NCBI RefSeq assembly: GCF_020740795.1
Contig: NC_067312.1
Coordinates: 54,889,905 to 54,953,904 of the forward strand
DNA length: 64,000 nt
Direction of reading: 5' to 3'
Source of the DNA: Apus apus
Taxonomy: Eukaryota > Chordata > Aves > Apodiformes > Apodidae
Each line of letters opens with the position of its first letter. Position 1 is the first letter of the stretch. Below are positions 30,691-44,890 of this stretch, one piece after another. The notes under the pieces were generated by a model. The model ran no database searches, had not been told where the DNA came from, and saw only the letters and a list, made by a program, of their open reading frames with translations. Made by a program: the position numbers and the translations under genes.

Positions 30691-30699
30691 AAACATGTT

Positions 30700-33180
30700 C
30701 ACATTACAGGTCATCATCTGTGTGTATGTAACTTACACAGCATGCCACTTTGTCAGCAGGCAGAAAGTCTGGAAGCTATCTGCCCCTAGCTTAACCTTTC
30801 ATTTACATGTATCTGGTCAAGTTCTTCTCAACTCTTTTCTTCACTGAAGATGGCACAGAAATTTCCAGCTCAGCTCCTACTACAGGTGAGAGAGAAACTC
30901 TCACTTAAATCCAAAGACAAATCCTCCTGCATTATTCAGTGAAAAATAGAAGTGCCTCTCTGTGCCCAATGCATACAGCACTGAAGCTCCTGCAGGCATT
31001 GCCCAAAGAAGCACAAGACCTTGAAATCCTTGCTCAGCAGGTCCCATGTGTAGCCAAGTGGTGGCTGTGGTGTAAGAGGAGGGTCACAGCCTTTGAGATA
31101 TGACATGCCTTGAACAATAGGGACAATGTTCTTTGTGCAAAGGAAGTACATCTCCCAGAGGGGAACACATATTGTGTTTCATGCCACAGAAGCTGTTAAA
31201 AAGCTTTGGCTGCTGAATTGCTCATGTTTGCAGCCCTGGACACTCTCTGCTCCTCAGCTCCCTCGCCGCTGGCCAAGGGAGGCTTGCAAATAAACAATTA
31301 AACAATATTGTCAAGAGGAAAATTTCCAGGAGTTCTGAAAAGCATTGTGATCAGCTGAAAAGAAAACAAGGCCCGATCCCTGGCAGGAGATGTTCAGGAC
31401 TTAGGAGGATTAAGCCTGGGCTGAGCCAAAGCAAATCCCAAGGAGCAAAAATAAGTCAGCAACCTCCATGCTAAACAAGAGTTTCCTTCAGTTTATCCAG
31501 TTACGTAGTGTTGCTGCTTTGGAGTCCAGGTCCTGAAGGAAGCATTTTCTCAAGAGACCAGACATCAAGCAAGATTCTCAAAAATAGACACCTCTTCACC
31601 ACTCACAGTGTGCAGGACCACACACTGCTGCAAGCTGTGGACATGCCTCCTGAGAGAGGAGAGGGAAGCTTCAGCAATGCTGTTAGCTGCAAATTAAAAA
31701 GGTTTCCTTCTATTACCTTAAGAAAATAGTAATAAATGCTCTGTCTGCAAGCTGCAGAGTGAAGCTGCCTCAACCCAGCGCTTTAGGAGAACCTCTTTGC
31801 TGCTGCATAACCTACCCCAGAAATGCAAGGGCAAAGAGTCCATAATCAGGTCTGTCATGGTATGAGGAGGATTAGGAAATTCTTCTGTCTGACCCTGCAG
31901 ACTACCACAGAGATGCCATTGATGCAGCATAGTGCAATGAACTCAGCACATCCGGGATTTTCAAGGCAGCTTGCAAAACCTTCACCCCTATCTCTCTGTA
32001 GACTACAAGGGATCTGAGTAAGCAGGGATTACTTGGGGCAGAGCATAGAGCAGGTTAAAAAAGTATCGCAAAGTAACCTGCTAACCTTGCTTCAAACATA
32101 AAGCTCCCAGTTAATTCACTTTCAGAACTGGGCAAGTGCTGGTATTTAAGTCCTAAAGTCTGAATCCCAGATATCCCTGGGATTGATCCCAGCACTTGTC
32201 TGAGTCCAGGCATGAGCTCCGAGCCTTTCTATAGCTGTTAGGAAAACACTGAGAAGATATCAGAAGACCTGGAGGAGGAACAGTCAGCAGGAAAAAGTGC
32301 CCTAAAGGTACTGTTTTTAACCATTGATGGCTTTTAATGCAATGTCATGACTTGTGGATGTTTGAGTCTAGAATTACCACTAAGTTTTGATACTAAAGCA
32401 ATTCATTCAATCCTGGGTCTTCCAAAAATACTGTCTGTTACAAGCATGGTCTTTGTTGCTCAGGGGCTGTGCTTCTACAGCAAACCTCTGATACTTAATA
32501 ACAGATGAAATTACACACTGCAGGGCTTCTGTGCTGAGCTTCACACCACAGATTTTTAATGTCTCTATGTGTTTCCTCACTTGGTTCTTCAATATCTCAT
32601 AGTATGCATATACTCTTATGCAACGATTCATTACATGGAAAGAGCTGAGTCAGAGCAGCCATCAATATGAAATCACAAAATGCTGGAGAAAAGGGTTGCC
32701 AAAGATTTAAAAACACACAAACAAACAAACAAACAAACAGTTGACATAACAACTTTGGGACAGAGCAGGAAAAGCACCGGAGTACGCAATTGTTTTCTTG
32801 TCAGAAGATTAAATGAATCAGAAATAATACTAACTTCACATCAAACCTTAATACACTACCTGATTTAAAAGATGTAACGTCACATGCTCAAAGCCAAACT
32901 ACATTAATGGGTTTATATTAAACAATTGTGTTAAAAGGAAACAAAATGTAAAAAGCAGAAAGTATGAAAGAGATTGTTAGGGCTACTGCAGAAAACCTTG
33001 AAGGGTTGAAACTTTTCTCTTTTCAGAAATGTACCAAAATGACTGTGCTTGACCTGTGGTGTGTGTGGCTCTTCTGGCTTCATGCAAACTAGGAATATCA
33101 CAGAAAGCTAATCTCTTAGATTATTTGATTCCATCAATTTCTTGTCTTAGCCATAAGCAAGCCTAGAAAATTAAAGGGGG
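30700..33180. other. Intergenic, no gene recognised
   Basis: No coding similarity is recognised. A short (CAAA)n run lies at about 32713-32741. Open frames are short and featureless. Confidence 0.55.
32711..32743. repeat. (CAAA)n microsatellite
   Basis: About seven CAAA units following a short CA stretch. Confidence 0.9.
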
Positions 33181-33190
33181 GAAAAAAAAA

Positions 33191-33475
33191 GGAGAGGAGA
33201 GGAGAGGAGAGGAGAGGAGAGGAGAGGAGAGGAGAGGAGAGGAGAGGAGAGGAGAGGAGAGAGAAGAGAAGAGAAGAGAAGAGAAGAGAAGAGAAGAGAA
33301 GAGAAGAGAAGAGAAGAGAAGAGAAGAGAAGAGAAGAGAAGAGAAGAGAAGAGAAGAGAAGAGAAGAGAAGAGCAGAGAAGAGAAGAGAAGAGAAGAGAA
33401 GAGAAGAGAAGAGAAGAGAAGAGAAGAGAAGAGAAGAGAAGAGAAGAGAAGAGAAGAGAAGAGAAGAGAAGAGAA
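33191..33475. repeat. Two-phase purine pentanucleotide microsatellite (GGAGA)14 (GAGAA)43
   Basis: Fourteen GGAGA units (33191-33260) change abruptly to 43 GAGAA units (33261-33475), preceded by an A run. Only one unit departs: GAGCA at 33371-33375. The whole plus strand over 285 bp is purine except for that single C. The purity suggests a young, probably length-polymorphic locus. Confidence 0.98.
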
Positions 33476-36400
33476 TTATTTTTTATGCTGAATATAGTAT
33501 AGATCTAGAAATGCTGAAAATACTGGTGCAGTGCCAGAAGGGTGGTTACTTCAGTGAATGGAACTAGTCCAGACCTGACTTTAAGGGCATTGGGCCCAAT
33601 CTTGTTGCCAATAAAATAAAATAAAAGTGTCTTATCTTTGCCAAGTGCAAACAAGGCAAATCTATGGCAGAAGCACCGAGATGGGTGAAAAACAGCAGGG
33701 TACGTTCCTGGTGAAAATGGAAAATAGTTGAAAGTCTGCACACACATACAAATCATATCTTCCTTTTTCCCTTTTCCATCTCTTGCCTAAGGCCAAAATA
33801 ACACAATGATCCAACTAACAAATGGATCCCTGCTCTGTCTTTCAGTGGTAAAAAACACAGACATCCGTTATCCAGAAGGTCTGATTTGAATGAATTGAAA
33901 GGGGAGTCAGCAAAGCCAGCCAGGGACAGTTTTTGAAGACTGTGTTACAAAATAATAAGATGAATGTATTAAGCAGCTTGGGAAACTTCACAACTGGCAA
34001 GGAACTTACCACATGTTTTCCAAGGAAAAAAACACCCAACAAAAAAATCCCCACCACATATCTCCCTCCATGAAAGCCAGCTGCTGCCTGGCAGTGCAGC
34101 ACCAAGCCTGTGTGGGAATGATCCACAGCCACTGCTCTGGAGTGTTGCTTTGCTTTGCACTGCCCTTTCTCATGCCCAATGCAAAAATGAAATGAGAGAG
34201 GAAGGCAAAATCTAGAGATAAAATCAAGGAGAGGCAAGATATGGAAAATTAATGGAGTAGGCAGATCCAGAAGGGCCAGATGGCAGAGCTGTGCTATTTC
34301 ACCTGGTTCTCTAACATGGCAAATCACTTGGGATCTCTGTTATTTTATTATAAGCAGATCACATGCAGGGGCTGGATCATCCATTCTGGGCAGCTCAGTG
34401 CTTCCTACTCCTTGGGCTTGTCTGTACAAAGTTTTTCTCTCCCCTTCAGGTTTCCTCCTGTTGCTTTGCTGGTGTAGTTAGATATCTGACAGCAAAAGAT
34501 AACATGCTAGCAACATGGCATTTAACCATGGTGCCAGGTAGGTCTCCACCCAAAATATTTAGAAAGTGTCTTGTTGGCCAAATCCCAACTTTCACAAGAC
34601 TTATGTCAGGCTGCATTGTTTGCCTGGTAATTTGGACACATTTGGATGGAGCAGCCTATATGGGGAAAGAAGCAAAAGGAGAGAAGGCACTACCATGCTC
34701 AAGCTCTCCAAACCCAGAGAGGCTTTACTGAGAAAAATCCAATTACAAAAAATAAAGGCCATCAAAACCAAATGTGAAAGCTCGTGGTCTCTTGTATCCC
34801 CACGTGCTTGTGCATTAGAAGCCTGTGAAGACCTAAGGGTGATGCATGCCCACCCTGGACTGAGGAAGCGAGCAGGGACAGTGTGCAGTCAGATGCCAGA
34901 GGCTCATACTTTGAGGTCTGGATGCACAGACTGTCCAGCTGTGGTTCACGAGTGGCGCAGCAGTGGGGGGATCCATGAGTCTCTCATGGGTAGGAAAGGC
35001 AGGGTGCAGCTGAGAAAAAAAAGCACCATGCCGCATGCTGAATGTGGGGAAAACCACACTGTGCTACTGTGGAGTGCTCCTCACCATGGCCCCCGCCCAG
35101 TGCTCCTGAGCTTGCAGGCAAGGGACTGTAAACAAACAAAGGAGTGGGAAATAGGAGGGGATAAAAACCCCAACGTCTTTCTCAAGAGGAATTTTAGCTG
35201 AGAAAAAGCAGCATAACAAAACAGGAGCTCTCCTCCCACACTGCAGATCCCCCTGCCAGCCTTTGCTATGAGCTTCTTCCTCACCATGGTGGGACTCTAG
35301 AGGTCCTCCCTGGCCAGCTGCATTCTGGTGCTCTGCTCTGCTAATTCACTGCTGTTAGTTCTTATAGGTTATAGTGCACCCAGCTGTGTGTAGAAAAAGA
35401 TGGGAACAGTTTACCCCCAAACTCCTCTTCATGAGCTTTCCATAGAGTGTTTTCTAATCTGAACTGATGTGCTGAAAATCTGATTTCCTAATTGAGTGCT
35501 GGGGTTTTTCCTAGCTTCATGAGCCAAGCTATTAAAACTACCTTGTTGCTGCTTTTTATGCTCTTTCCTTTTGCAAAGATGGACAGGCTGCTTCTACTTT
35601 ATGGCAGAGAAGTAATGATGAGGCAGGCTAAGTTTAATGCGTTAGTCAGAGTGCAGATGCATTTTCCAGGGGCAGGGCAGGTGGTTTTGTCATCTGGAGT
35701 GTGTATCTGCTCCTGCTGCAGTGCCTGGCAGTCGCAGTGCATCACCCATCCTGTCTCCGTCTTCTGCATTGCAACTGGCAGAAAATATCCCCTACTTGCT
35801 ATCTCCCCATGAGTGTCCTGCCAATTTTCTAATTCTCTATGAAAAAAATAAATTCCACTTTTAGAATAAGAGAGGTTGTGAGATAATTTTTGCCTTCCTT
35901 GATCAACTGAAATTGAACTTCCTTTGGAGAGAAGCTTATTTGAAATTGGTGAACTGTGCCATAAGTGAGAAGTGAGGCAAGGCAACAATTGCTCACTGCA
36001 AAACAGGAAGAAAGTTTAGAAATTAAATGTAGGTCATACTTTTCATTGAGGGTTACATACAAATAATTAAAAAAAATTATTAATGGGTACTTAATAGACT
36101 ACCTTAGTGACTGGCAGTCCATTTTTAAGGAGTCCAAAGGGCAATGAGTTGCCTCTAGTCTTCAATTATTTCAGAGTTACTGAAAACCCACCATGATACA
36201 TATTAGGCATGAAACATTTAAACATTTTGCATTAATCTCAAAGGGCACACTGCGTGGTGCCCTTCTTGTCTGGATAGGTATTTAAAGTGTCCTGCAGAAT
36301 GGACCCATGCCACTAGGATGACATAGGGTAAGATTGCCTGCCTTTGCTGTAATTCTCTCTAGGATAGTACCTCAGGTTTGGAAAACTGAATAGTGACTTT

Positions 36401-39400
36401 GATGGGGCTGTGCTGATTTATAGGAATTGTGTTTGTAGCCCTGTAGTAGTTTTTCTTTATAAATAATGGGGGTAATTACTAAACCTGGTAATGATTTCCT
36501 AAAGTTTTAATTCCAAGTCATGTGTCTGCAAGGGGTGACTTGGTATGGGGGTCTTTCTATTATTATTTTTTTTTTCCTTCTTTAAAGTCACTTTAGGAAC
36601 AATTTTTCATATTTGCATATGATTTTACCACTGCAACATGATAAAATTCCCATAGCAGTTCTTCACTCAGAAAATTTATTTCTGACTAAATGGCCTCTGT
36701 GACTAGCCAAAAATTCCTCCTAGCCAAAACAGTTCCCACCTCAAAGGGGTTTTGATTCATTAACCAGACTGCTGATAGGAAGTGGGCTGGGAATAATCTT
36801 GAATGAATTGTATGATGCAACCCTTACACTTTCCATATTATTTGAACAGTCTCTGTATGCACAAAGCCACCCTTCTGCCTGGGACTGCAGGAGCAACTCC
36901 ACACCTGCAACAGGGAGAAGCTGGAACTCCTTGCCCAAGTCCCTCTTACCTGCTCATTCACTCCCACTAAAAACAGTACAACCAGGTGCCACAGATGATC
37001 AGGTAAAATTAATCTGATAAATGGGAAGGTATTTATATTACCATTTACATGGCTATTTCTTCTACTTCTGCTGCTGTTTTGCTAATAGTATACAGCTACA
37101 GAAGAGGAAATATTATGAAATAAAAAAAGGGAGCAATTCTGATGTGCATGAACAAAATCAACAGAGCACTGTGAAAAAAGGGGAGAAAAAGAGCCAGGAA
37201 ATACACATCTACCATGGATCTTCTCAGGCTTTTTTATTTTGTTATGATTGTTACACATGTGCAAACCTCCAAATTTTTATTTCTTCCTGCTGGAGCAAAT
37301 CCTCAAAACATGTTCCTTGACCCTAACCAAAAAGGTCTAAATTTGCTGTGAAATTCTTGGTGTTGAGCCCTGTGTAAGTTAGGGACTTTATGGTGCTAGG
37401 TGCTGCAAAAGCATGCAGGGAACAGGATATTTTTGCCCCAAATCTATTACAACATGCAACAGGTGGGGGGAGCAAGAGGGTGGGGAGAGAGAGGAGAGCG
37501 CAAGTTAGCAATAAAAACATGATTCTTATGGACTAGAGTGGCCAACTTGTTGAGAGCTGCCATTAGGTTAGAAGTCAACCTTCTTCAGATGTGTTTCTTT
37601 GTAGATTATGCAAACTGCTTCTGCTTTTCTCCTGCCACTTGGACACAAAAGAACATGTTTGGGACATCTGGAGCTACACTGAAGAGCTTTTTTCAGAAGA
37701 CTGAGAATGGAGTTAGGTGTACCTTAAGTAGAAGTTCTGAAAGACAGGAATATCTTCAGATCTTGCTCTTGCAGATCATATGACCTAGAAATGGAAGAAA
37801 TTTGCCCATGGAAAGAAACCCAGAGGAGCATTAGTCAAATCAGGTAGTGCAACAGTGCGCAAAACTGACTGGCAGAGCATCAGAGTCAAGAAGCGCATGG
37901 AAGATGAGGAGCATGGTGAAAGAGAGAGGAGGAGGCGAAGTGTAAAAGGGCCTTGTTATGTGGCAATAGAGCTGAAGCAATCAGCATGTCCAGCTGGTGG
38001 AAAATGGGGAATTCTCCTATTTTTAAGGATGACACCTTGCATCTGCAATCAACAATCTACCTTTTAGCTGTCTTGAGGTTTTTTTCCAGGCAGTTAGGTT
38101 TTTCAAGATCACTTTTAGACTTTCAGGGGAGAAAAGGTCACTTAATAACACCCTTTCTCCATCCCACAAGAATTTCCAATAATTATCCCTTAGCCATTGC
38201 ATTGCTGAAATATGGGTTTTGCAGCTTCAGGAAGAGACTTGTTACGTTGAGCAGCCCTAAATTCTGGGATAGCTTTTTACAGCACAGCTCACAAGGCTAT
38301 GGTGCTTTGCACATTTTCCTCCAAAGCACATGTTTTGATTCACTTTAAGATAATTCGGAAGATAGACTAGATTATTAATGTGCCTGTTCTGGACACAGAG
38401 CTAAGTTATGCAATGTTAATGGATTTCCAGATTCCTGCTTCAGGAAAGATGGCAGCGGTGGATGAAGAGATCCTCCTGCACCAACATACAAGGTTTCGCC
38501 TGCTCCTCCCAAGGTCTGCAGTCATTATCATTCCAGCAGGACTGACATCTAGGCACAAGGTCTGTAATATGCTTCAGGCCCTTCTAGGGTGCAAGAGCTT
38601 CTCAGTAGATGAGGATAACATTTTCTCCTTGCCGCATTGATGTTTCTTTCTTCTCAGGTGCCTCCAAACAGATGTCTGCCTGCCTTTCCCCTCTTCAGTC
38701 TGCTGGTAGCTCAGGTTTCAATTGGCATTACAAGCATTTCCTAACCTCTGGTGTTTGGGTTGTGAGAGCAGAGGAGTTAAAAGCTATTTCTATCCCATAG
38801 AGGCCAATGAATAATACTTTTAAAAATTAAGAAAAACAACAACAAAAAAGTCTTTCTACTGGTTTTGCTGTTTTCCTCTCGTGTGGTGGAAATTGGCTTT
38901 GCTTATAAGGAAGCACAGCTGACATGCTGTTTCCATGCTTTTGCATGTCAATGTTTGTGCTCATGGCTTGCAGAAAAGGTTGGATCTTTGGCCTTACATC
39001 CTTTAACCCTCTTGTTCCCCTTGCATGTGCAAACTGATACAGCCACAGCCTCCTGGCATAGCCTTACCACACATCCTGGCAGGGCAGAGCCAAAGAAAGA
39101 GGGTCTGAACGGTGTGTTTCCAGTGCTCCCTCCTCAAGCAGAGGAATCAGGCCCTGAGGACACTGTATCCAAACAGCTCTACCACATCTCCAGTGCTTCC
39201 ACCTACAGGAGCATCAGGACACATGTGAACCACAGTCCACATGGCTCCTAGAAATGCTGCGTCTGGATCACCTGCTACAAGGAGTCTTCTAGCTCCCCAG
39301 CTACTACTGGCTTTACCTCCCTTTTAGCCACCAAAAGCTCCTTTGCTAGCCAAACCCTGAGAAGCAGCATTCTGAAAGGAACTGCTGTATCATAAACCAC

Positions 39401-39560
39401 TAGAAAGTAGAGTGAATGAGACAAAACACCCTGATTATTAATGAAAATAAAACTGATGGCACAATAAGTATTACCTGCTTCCTTTTTCTTTCATTTTTAA
39501 TCACTTTTCTTCTCTTCAACCTTTGCAAAACAATGTGCTGCTCAGGAGATCTCTAGGCAA
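33476..39560. other. Intergenic, no gene recognised
   Basis: AT-leaning spacer. The longest frame (34566-35201, plus, 211 codons) has no recognisable domain. No transposon is recognised. Confidence 0.5.
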
Positions 39561-39563
39561 TGA

Positions 39564-39965
39564 TCATAGAATCATAGAATGGTTTGGGTTGGAAGGGACC
39601 TTAACGATCATCTAGATCCAACTCCCCTGCATGGGCAGGGACACGTCCCACTAGACAAGGTTGCTCAGAGCCCCATCCAACCTGGCCTTGATCACTTCCA
39701 GGGGTGGGGCTTCCACAGCTTCCCAGGGCAACCTGTGCCAGCGTCTCACCACACTCACACTGAAGAATTTCCTCCAAATGTCTAATCTAAATCTCCCCTC
39801 TTCCAGTTTTAATTCATTACCCCCTGCCTCCTACCCACTACAAGCCCTTGTAAACAGTGCCTCCTCAGCTTTCCTGTAGCCCCTTCAGGTACTGGAAGGC
39901 AGCTATAAGGTCTCCCTGAAGCCTTCTCTTCTCCAGGCTGAACAGCCCCAACTCTCTCATCCTGA
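39564..39965 (-). mobile_element. CR1 LINE 3' fragment
   Basis: About 400 bp of CR1 3' end on the minus strand. The plus strand starts atcatagaatcatagaatgg, the complement of the octamer tail, followed by the conserved 'gggttggaagggacctt' block, the 3' UTR and the very end of the RT reading frame. It is 5'-truncated near 39965. It resembles the 17.1-kb copy more than the 27.2-kb copy. Confidence 0.95.
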
Positions 39966-42900
39966 TCACGTAAGACTTTTCAAATTGGCTAGGTGTAGGG
40001 GGTTATTAACAGTGTTACATACTAACACATGAAAACACTTTTAGGTGAGTTTACCAACATGATGTTTGTCCCGACATACGGTCTGACTTCAAGGAGCTTT
40101 GTCCAAACTGTGTATATTGCTAAAGGATCAGCACTGACTGACAATGAGGAAGACAGTATTTGCTCAAAGGTCACCAAGATTTGCGAGTGATGTGTACAAA
40201 GTAGAGTGGCACAAGAGATGTGCATGAAGCAGGAAGACTAATAATGTTTTTCAGCAAACTGTGAAGCTGTTTGTCCTTCATACTGGTCACTGGGTAGTCC
40301 CCTCATGCCGAAGCTGCCTATACCTACCTACCTGCTCCCCTTCCAATGCAAAACTGGCTCTGTGTAGGATTTTGAGGGGACATCAGCTCCTCTCTGGCAA
40401 TCTGAGAAGGAATGGAGCAGCAGCAATATTTTTGCTGCTGTTTGAATTTACATTTGTGAAATCCTGGCCCCTGTGACTACCACTGAAGCCTGCAGAATCA
40501 TAGCATGTCACTGGCTATTAGCTAATTACAGCATGGATGATGGGAGTTTGAGAATTGTCCAGTGTTGTGGGAAAATCTTTCTGAAGCCACTGTGAACGTT
40601 AGCATCAATTTCAGAAAGTATTGCCCAGTGCTAAAGAAAAAGACAACTTTGGGTCACTGAAGAAGTTGTTTTAAATAACTGTCTGAGAGAGGCATTAACC
40701 TAGGTGCAAAAAGTGTGTGAACTGGGTTTGAATATCCAAGGCAGTAGCTCTCAAACCATTTTGTAGTGATAACCACTCCCTCAATCAGACAGACAGACAA
40801 CCCTCTGTCTGTGTGGGCAGTTTTCAGTTTCTATTTCCTCTTGACAGTCCTTTCACTTCCTTTTCCCAACAATTTCTCCTTTCCTGCTGTTAACACCTCT
40901 CCATACTGTGAATGTCATCATGCCATCCCTTTCATAGAATAATCATTTAGCTCATGTCTTCTCATATCAGCTGCTAGTGCTCATTCACAAAATATAGGAA
41001 ATGCAGTCAGCACTCCCCGTGTGTCTGTGCTGATGTATGATGAATGATTTCTGGAAAGACCTCCATCAGACTGTCCTCATTCAACTATGTTATTTCTATT
41101 CACTCTGTCAGTTTGCTGACAGCAAGCAATCAGAGTGGCTCTGACTTCTCAGCCATCCTGCTGCAGCTGGATATGGGAGAGGCATTTTCTGGGATTCCTA
41201 AGGGCTGGTGATGTACTGGGCCCTGCCTTGCACCTCCTAGAAATAATCCTTGGAGGTAAAAAATGCTAGGTATTTTCTAAAGGCAGCCCTGTTGTCATGC
41301 CTGCAGCTGCGAGCATTCCCCAGCTGTTTAAGATCATCTCTTTTGGCTAATAAAGCATATGCCAAAAGCATCCTTCAACCCGTCTCCTAGACATTCCCTA
41401 AGTTTTCCACACTCCTCACCATCTCATGACCTCTGTTTATTGTAAACATCACAACACAGTGAGGATTTTTGCACAAGGGAGTGAGTTACCCCTCAGCATA
41501 TGTACAAACTTTGTGAAGACCTCCTGAGAACAGCCCTCTACAGAGCCAAATTGGAGGGGTTTATTTTTAACAGATGGGGGACTTGCAGGCCAAACACTGC
41601 ACCTATGTTTCTGGTTGTCCTTCCTCTCACTTTTCTTTTGAATGTAAATTTATTTGCTGAAAAATAAATATCCTAAAGAAAATCACTTTGTCAGTAAAAT
41701 GTATTGTAGCTGGATACTGAGCTAAGTAGCAGCAAAGTAGCAGGGAAAACTGGCAAGTATCAACCTGGTAAATAGTTTTATCCTCAGGTCTTTTTTTTTC
41801 TTATTATTTTGTTTAATATTTTTATTCTCAGAATGACAGTGGGTGGTGAAACAACTCTGAAAAATCACAAGGTTAATACATTTCAGTAGTTAGTTTCTAG
41901 GAGCATGAGTTTTTAAATGTCCACAATGCTTAAAAGGAGCTGCAGGAAAAGCAGTTTGTGCCTCTTAGGCCGAAACCTACCTTTGGTATTATGAACAACC
42001 CCCGGTCTCTTGCCAAGGTTGTTGTCTTGTTGCTGGGTCTCCAGTTGGATGGGGATAATTTCCTGAATTCTGAGGCCCAGTTTTTCAGCAACTAAAAAAA
42101 TTTCTTATTCCTGAGTTGAAAAGTCTCCAGAACATATATGATGTAAATAGCCCACAGATTGTTACAGCATGTTTGTAGGATGTGGTGAAGTGGGATGGGA
42201 ATATTTCTCTGAAATATATTTGCAGTGTCAGTGCAGGATTCTTAGTGGTTGGGAACAGGATCTAATTTTTCTCCATCCAGTGGCAGTATCTGAGATGTTC
42301 AAAATAATGTGGAAAGACTTTATTTGGAAATCTCAGCCATCACATCAGTATGGTATCAAGCTAAGAACTTGATCTTGACCTTAAAAAAAAGCAAAAGTGT
42401 TATGAGGATAGCAATAAAGACAGCAGGAAAACCATGTTCAAAACCAGTGCTCACGCAAGCACTATCAGTGTCCCACAGCTACACTTGCAGCCTTCCATGC
42501 CCTGATAACTTGCGCTTGAGGAGACAGCTCAGAAACCTAACACCACCTGTTGTCACAGGGTAACTTTGCCCCTGATCTGAATATTAATATGGACTTAAGA
42601 AATTGACAAAAATGGTTGGCATTGTGCATTCCAGTTAAATCACAGGTGTCACTCTTTCTTTTCTGCCTCTAAAGGGATGTCCAAGGACTGAATGGATATT
42701 AGCATTCTGAGCATGCTGAACATCTACCCTGAGGCGTGCTGCTGGGCAATATGGGAAGCTCTGTGCTGGCTTCAGTCCTTGGGACCATGAGTGAGACTCA
42801 TGCTTTCCTCCATGGGACAATCCCACTCAAACTGCTTTGAAGTTAGCAGGACTTCTGTTCCATCACCTTTAGCAGCCTGGGAAAATGAGTTTAAAAAGTG

Positions 42901-44650
42901 AATTAAATAAGAAGGGTTGCATGTGCTGAGACCATTAGCACTTGCATTTTCTGTTATTCTGCAAGCAAACCCCTTCTAATAGTACCCAAATTTGGATGCC
43001 ATATTCTCATCCAGTTATGCTTGCACTTGCAGAGGAAAATCCATGGTGCCTCTCTACACAGAAACATGAGCACTCTACTGTGAGGTTGATTTTAAGCCAT
43101 TCTAATACCTTCAGCTGGGCTGAACTCAGTAATTACAACAGAACTCAGCAAGAGTGTCAGGCTGATTGTTTCAGCAAAACATGGCTATAGCCATGGCCTT
43201 GGCTTTGGTGAGGGAATTCAGGAGCACACTTCCAGCCATCACAAAGGGGAGGAAAGAAATAAGCCCAACTAAACTCATCATAACAGGAAACAGAGGGGCT
43301 GGCAGCTGCAGGGCTTGGACTCCATCCTGTACAGAGTCCAATGGAAACCTGCCCCAGCAAGCTGCAAACTAGCCCATGGTGGGTCAATTTGATATGGTCA
43401 CCGGAGCCTTTCTCTCACAAGATACAACATTTAATCTCCATATTTATGAATGAAATCTCTTAGCTGCCCCTGGGAATTACCATGCATGGAAATACCATGG
43501 ACCCAGGAGAGAAGGCCAGTGAAATGGCCAGGGAAAAGCCAGGTCATGTTTTTTCACAGGGTGTTGTGGATTCATGCTCACATCCAACAGCCATCTCACC
43601 CACTACTGAGTTTCATGCTGTAGGTTCCAGCCAAGATCCTCTGTAATGGATCTCTGTTGTCAAGTCAGTCTGCTCTAACAAATGCTGCTCTGTGCTGCAG
43701 TTGTATTTTGGAGTTGAATATCTCTGCTCCTTGTTTTTCAGGCAGATCCCGTTCCATCCTCTCTCCTCTTAGACACCACAGGCTCACCTTTAATAGCACA
43801 TCACAGGTCCACACGATCCCACTGATTTTCCATAACCTTCCTCAGCAGCTATAAGGATCTGGGTTTGCTTAAATTATAAACCTGCTGACTAACTCAAGCC
43901 TTGCAGGCTTTCAGGAAATACAGCCATTTCCTGCTGGATGCTGCTTCAGCATCCTACTTTTCAGCAGGGTCTTTGATGGCTTCCTGCAGAAAATCAAGCC
44001 TTGCAGTCCCACATGGCTGTGGTCCAGCAAAGCTTAACAGCAAGGAGTTTTTCGGCGTTACATTTAATCTGTTCTATTTACCTTTTTCTATATTTCTCTT
44101 GGTTTATCATCACTGAACATGTATTTTCTCTTCTTCCTTGACTTCTAGTTTCTGCTGTCCGACTCTCCAATTCTGATGTAATTCCCTCCTTCTGCTTTCC
44201 TGTCCAAACTCTTCTCCAAAGACTGAGGTAAGTACATAACTAACCACTACATGCCTGAGTTGACAGTGAGTCAGCTGGGTGACCAGTCCCCCAGCTGAGG
44301 GACTCTTTAGTCCTGCACCAGAAGTGGCCTCATTTCCTGGTGGAAATGCCCTTCCATGGACATATTAATTAATTGCTCTGGATCCTGAAAAAACATGTTG
44401 CAGAGAGGCATTTCCCATACTGTGGAATTCATGGTGGAAAGGGAGCAGAGGGAATAAATGTATTGACTCTAACTAAAATGGGAAACTTTGGTGCTGAGGG
44501 GAAGTTGTCTGGTCATATACAAGCCTGTGGCAGAGTCAGGCACAGTTTCTCTCTTTGGAGACCTGGCACAGTATTTTTACTCGGCTGGCTGTTTTTCCTC
44601 TCTCTTTTGATTATTAGTTGCATGTTCTGGCTGTGTCCTGGATCTCTGGG
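39966..44650. other. Intergenic, no gene recognised
   Basis: I see no gene or named repeat. Open frames do not exceed 93 codons and none has motifs. Confidence 0.55.
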
Positions 44651-44654
44651 TTAG

Positions 44655-44890
44655 TGGCAGGACCAGAAAGGAAGGCATGGGACGGTGCAGTGACCAGACT
44701 GCTGCACCGTACCACGCGGTAGCCTCGTGCACGGGCACAGAGCCTGGGGCCAGGGGCCCACAGTGGGACCAGAGCCACGGCCCCACCAGCTGCGGGGCAG
44801 ACCCAGCATGAGAGGCTGGAGAAGGGAGGGGAGAAGGAGGAGGCAGGAGCCCACCCAGCCTGGCGGTGTGATTGCAAGGGCTCGCGTAGC
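44655..44890. other. Small CpG- and GC-rich patch
   Basis: About 235 bp clearly richer in G+C than its surroundings, with roughly a dozen CpG dinucleotides counted by eye (cgtaccacgcggtagcctcg at its core), set in AT-rich DNA. It could be a regulatory element, an unrecognised old repeat or a methylation-resistant spot. No coding frame in it is recognisable. Confidence 0.35.

Noticed and set aside
33191..33475. CRISPR-like regular repeats
   Set aside because: Tandem 5-bp units without spacers, in a vertebrate genome; a microsatellite.
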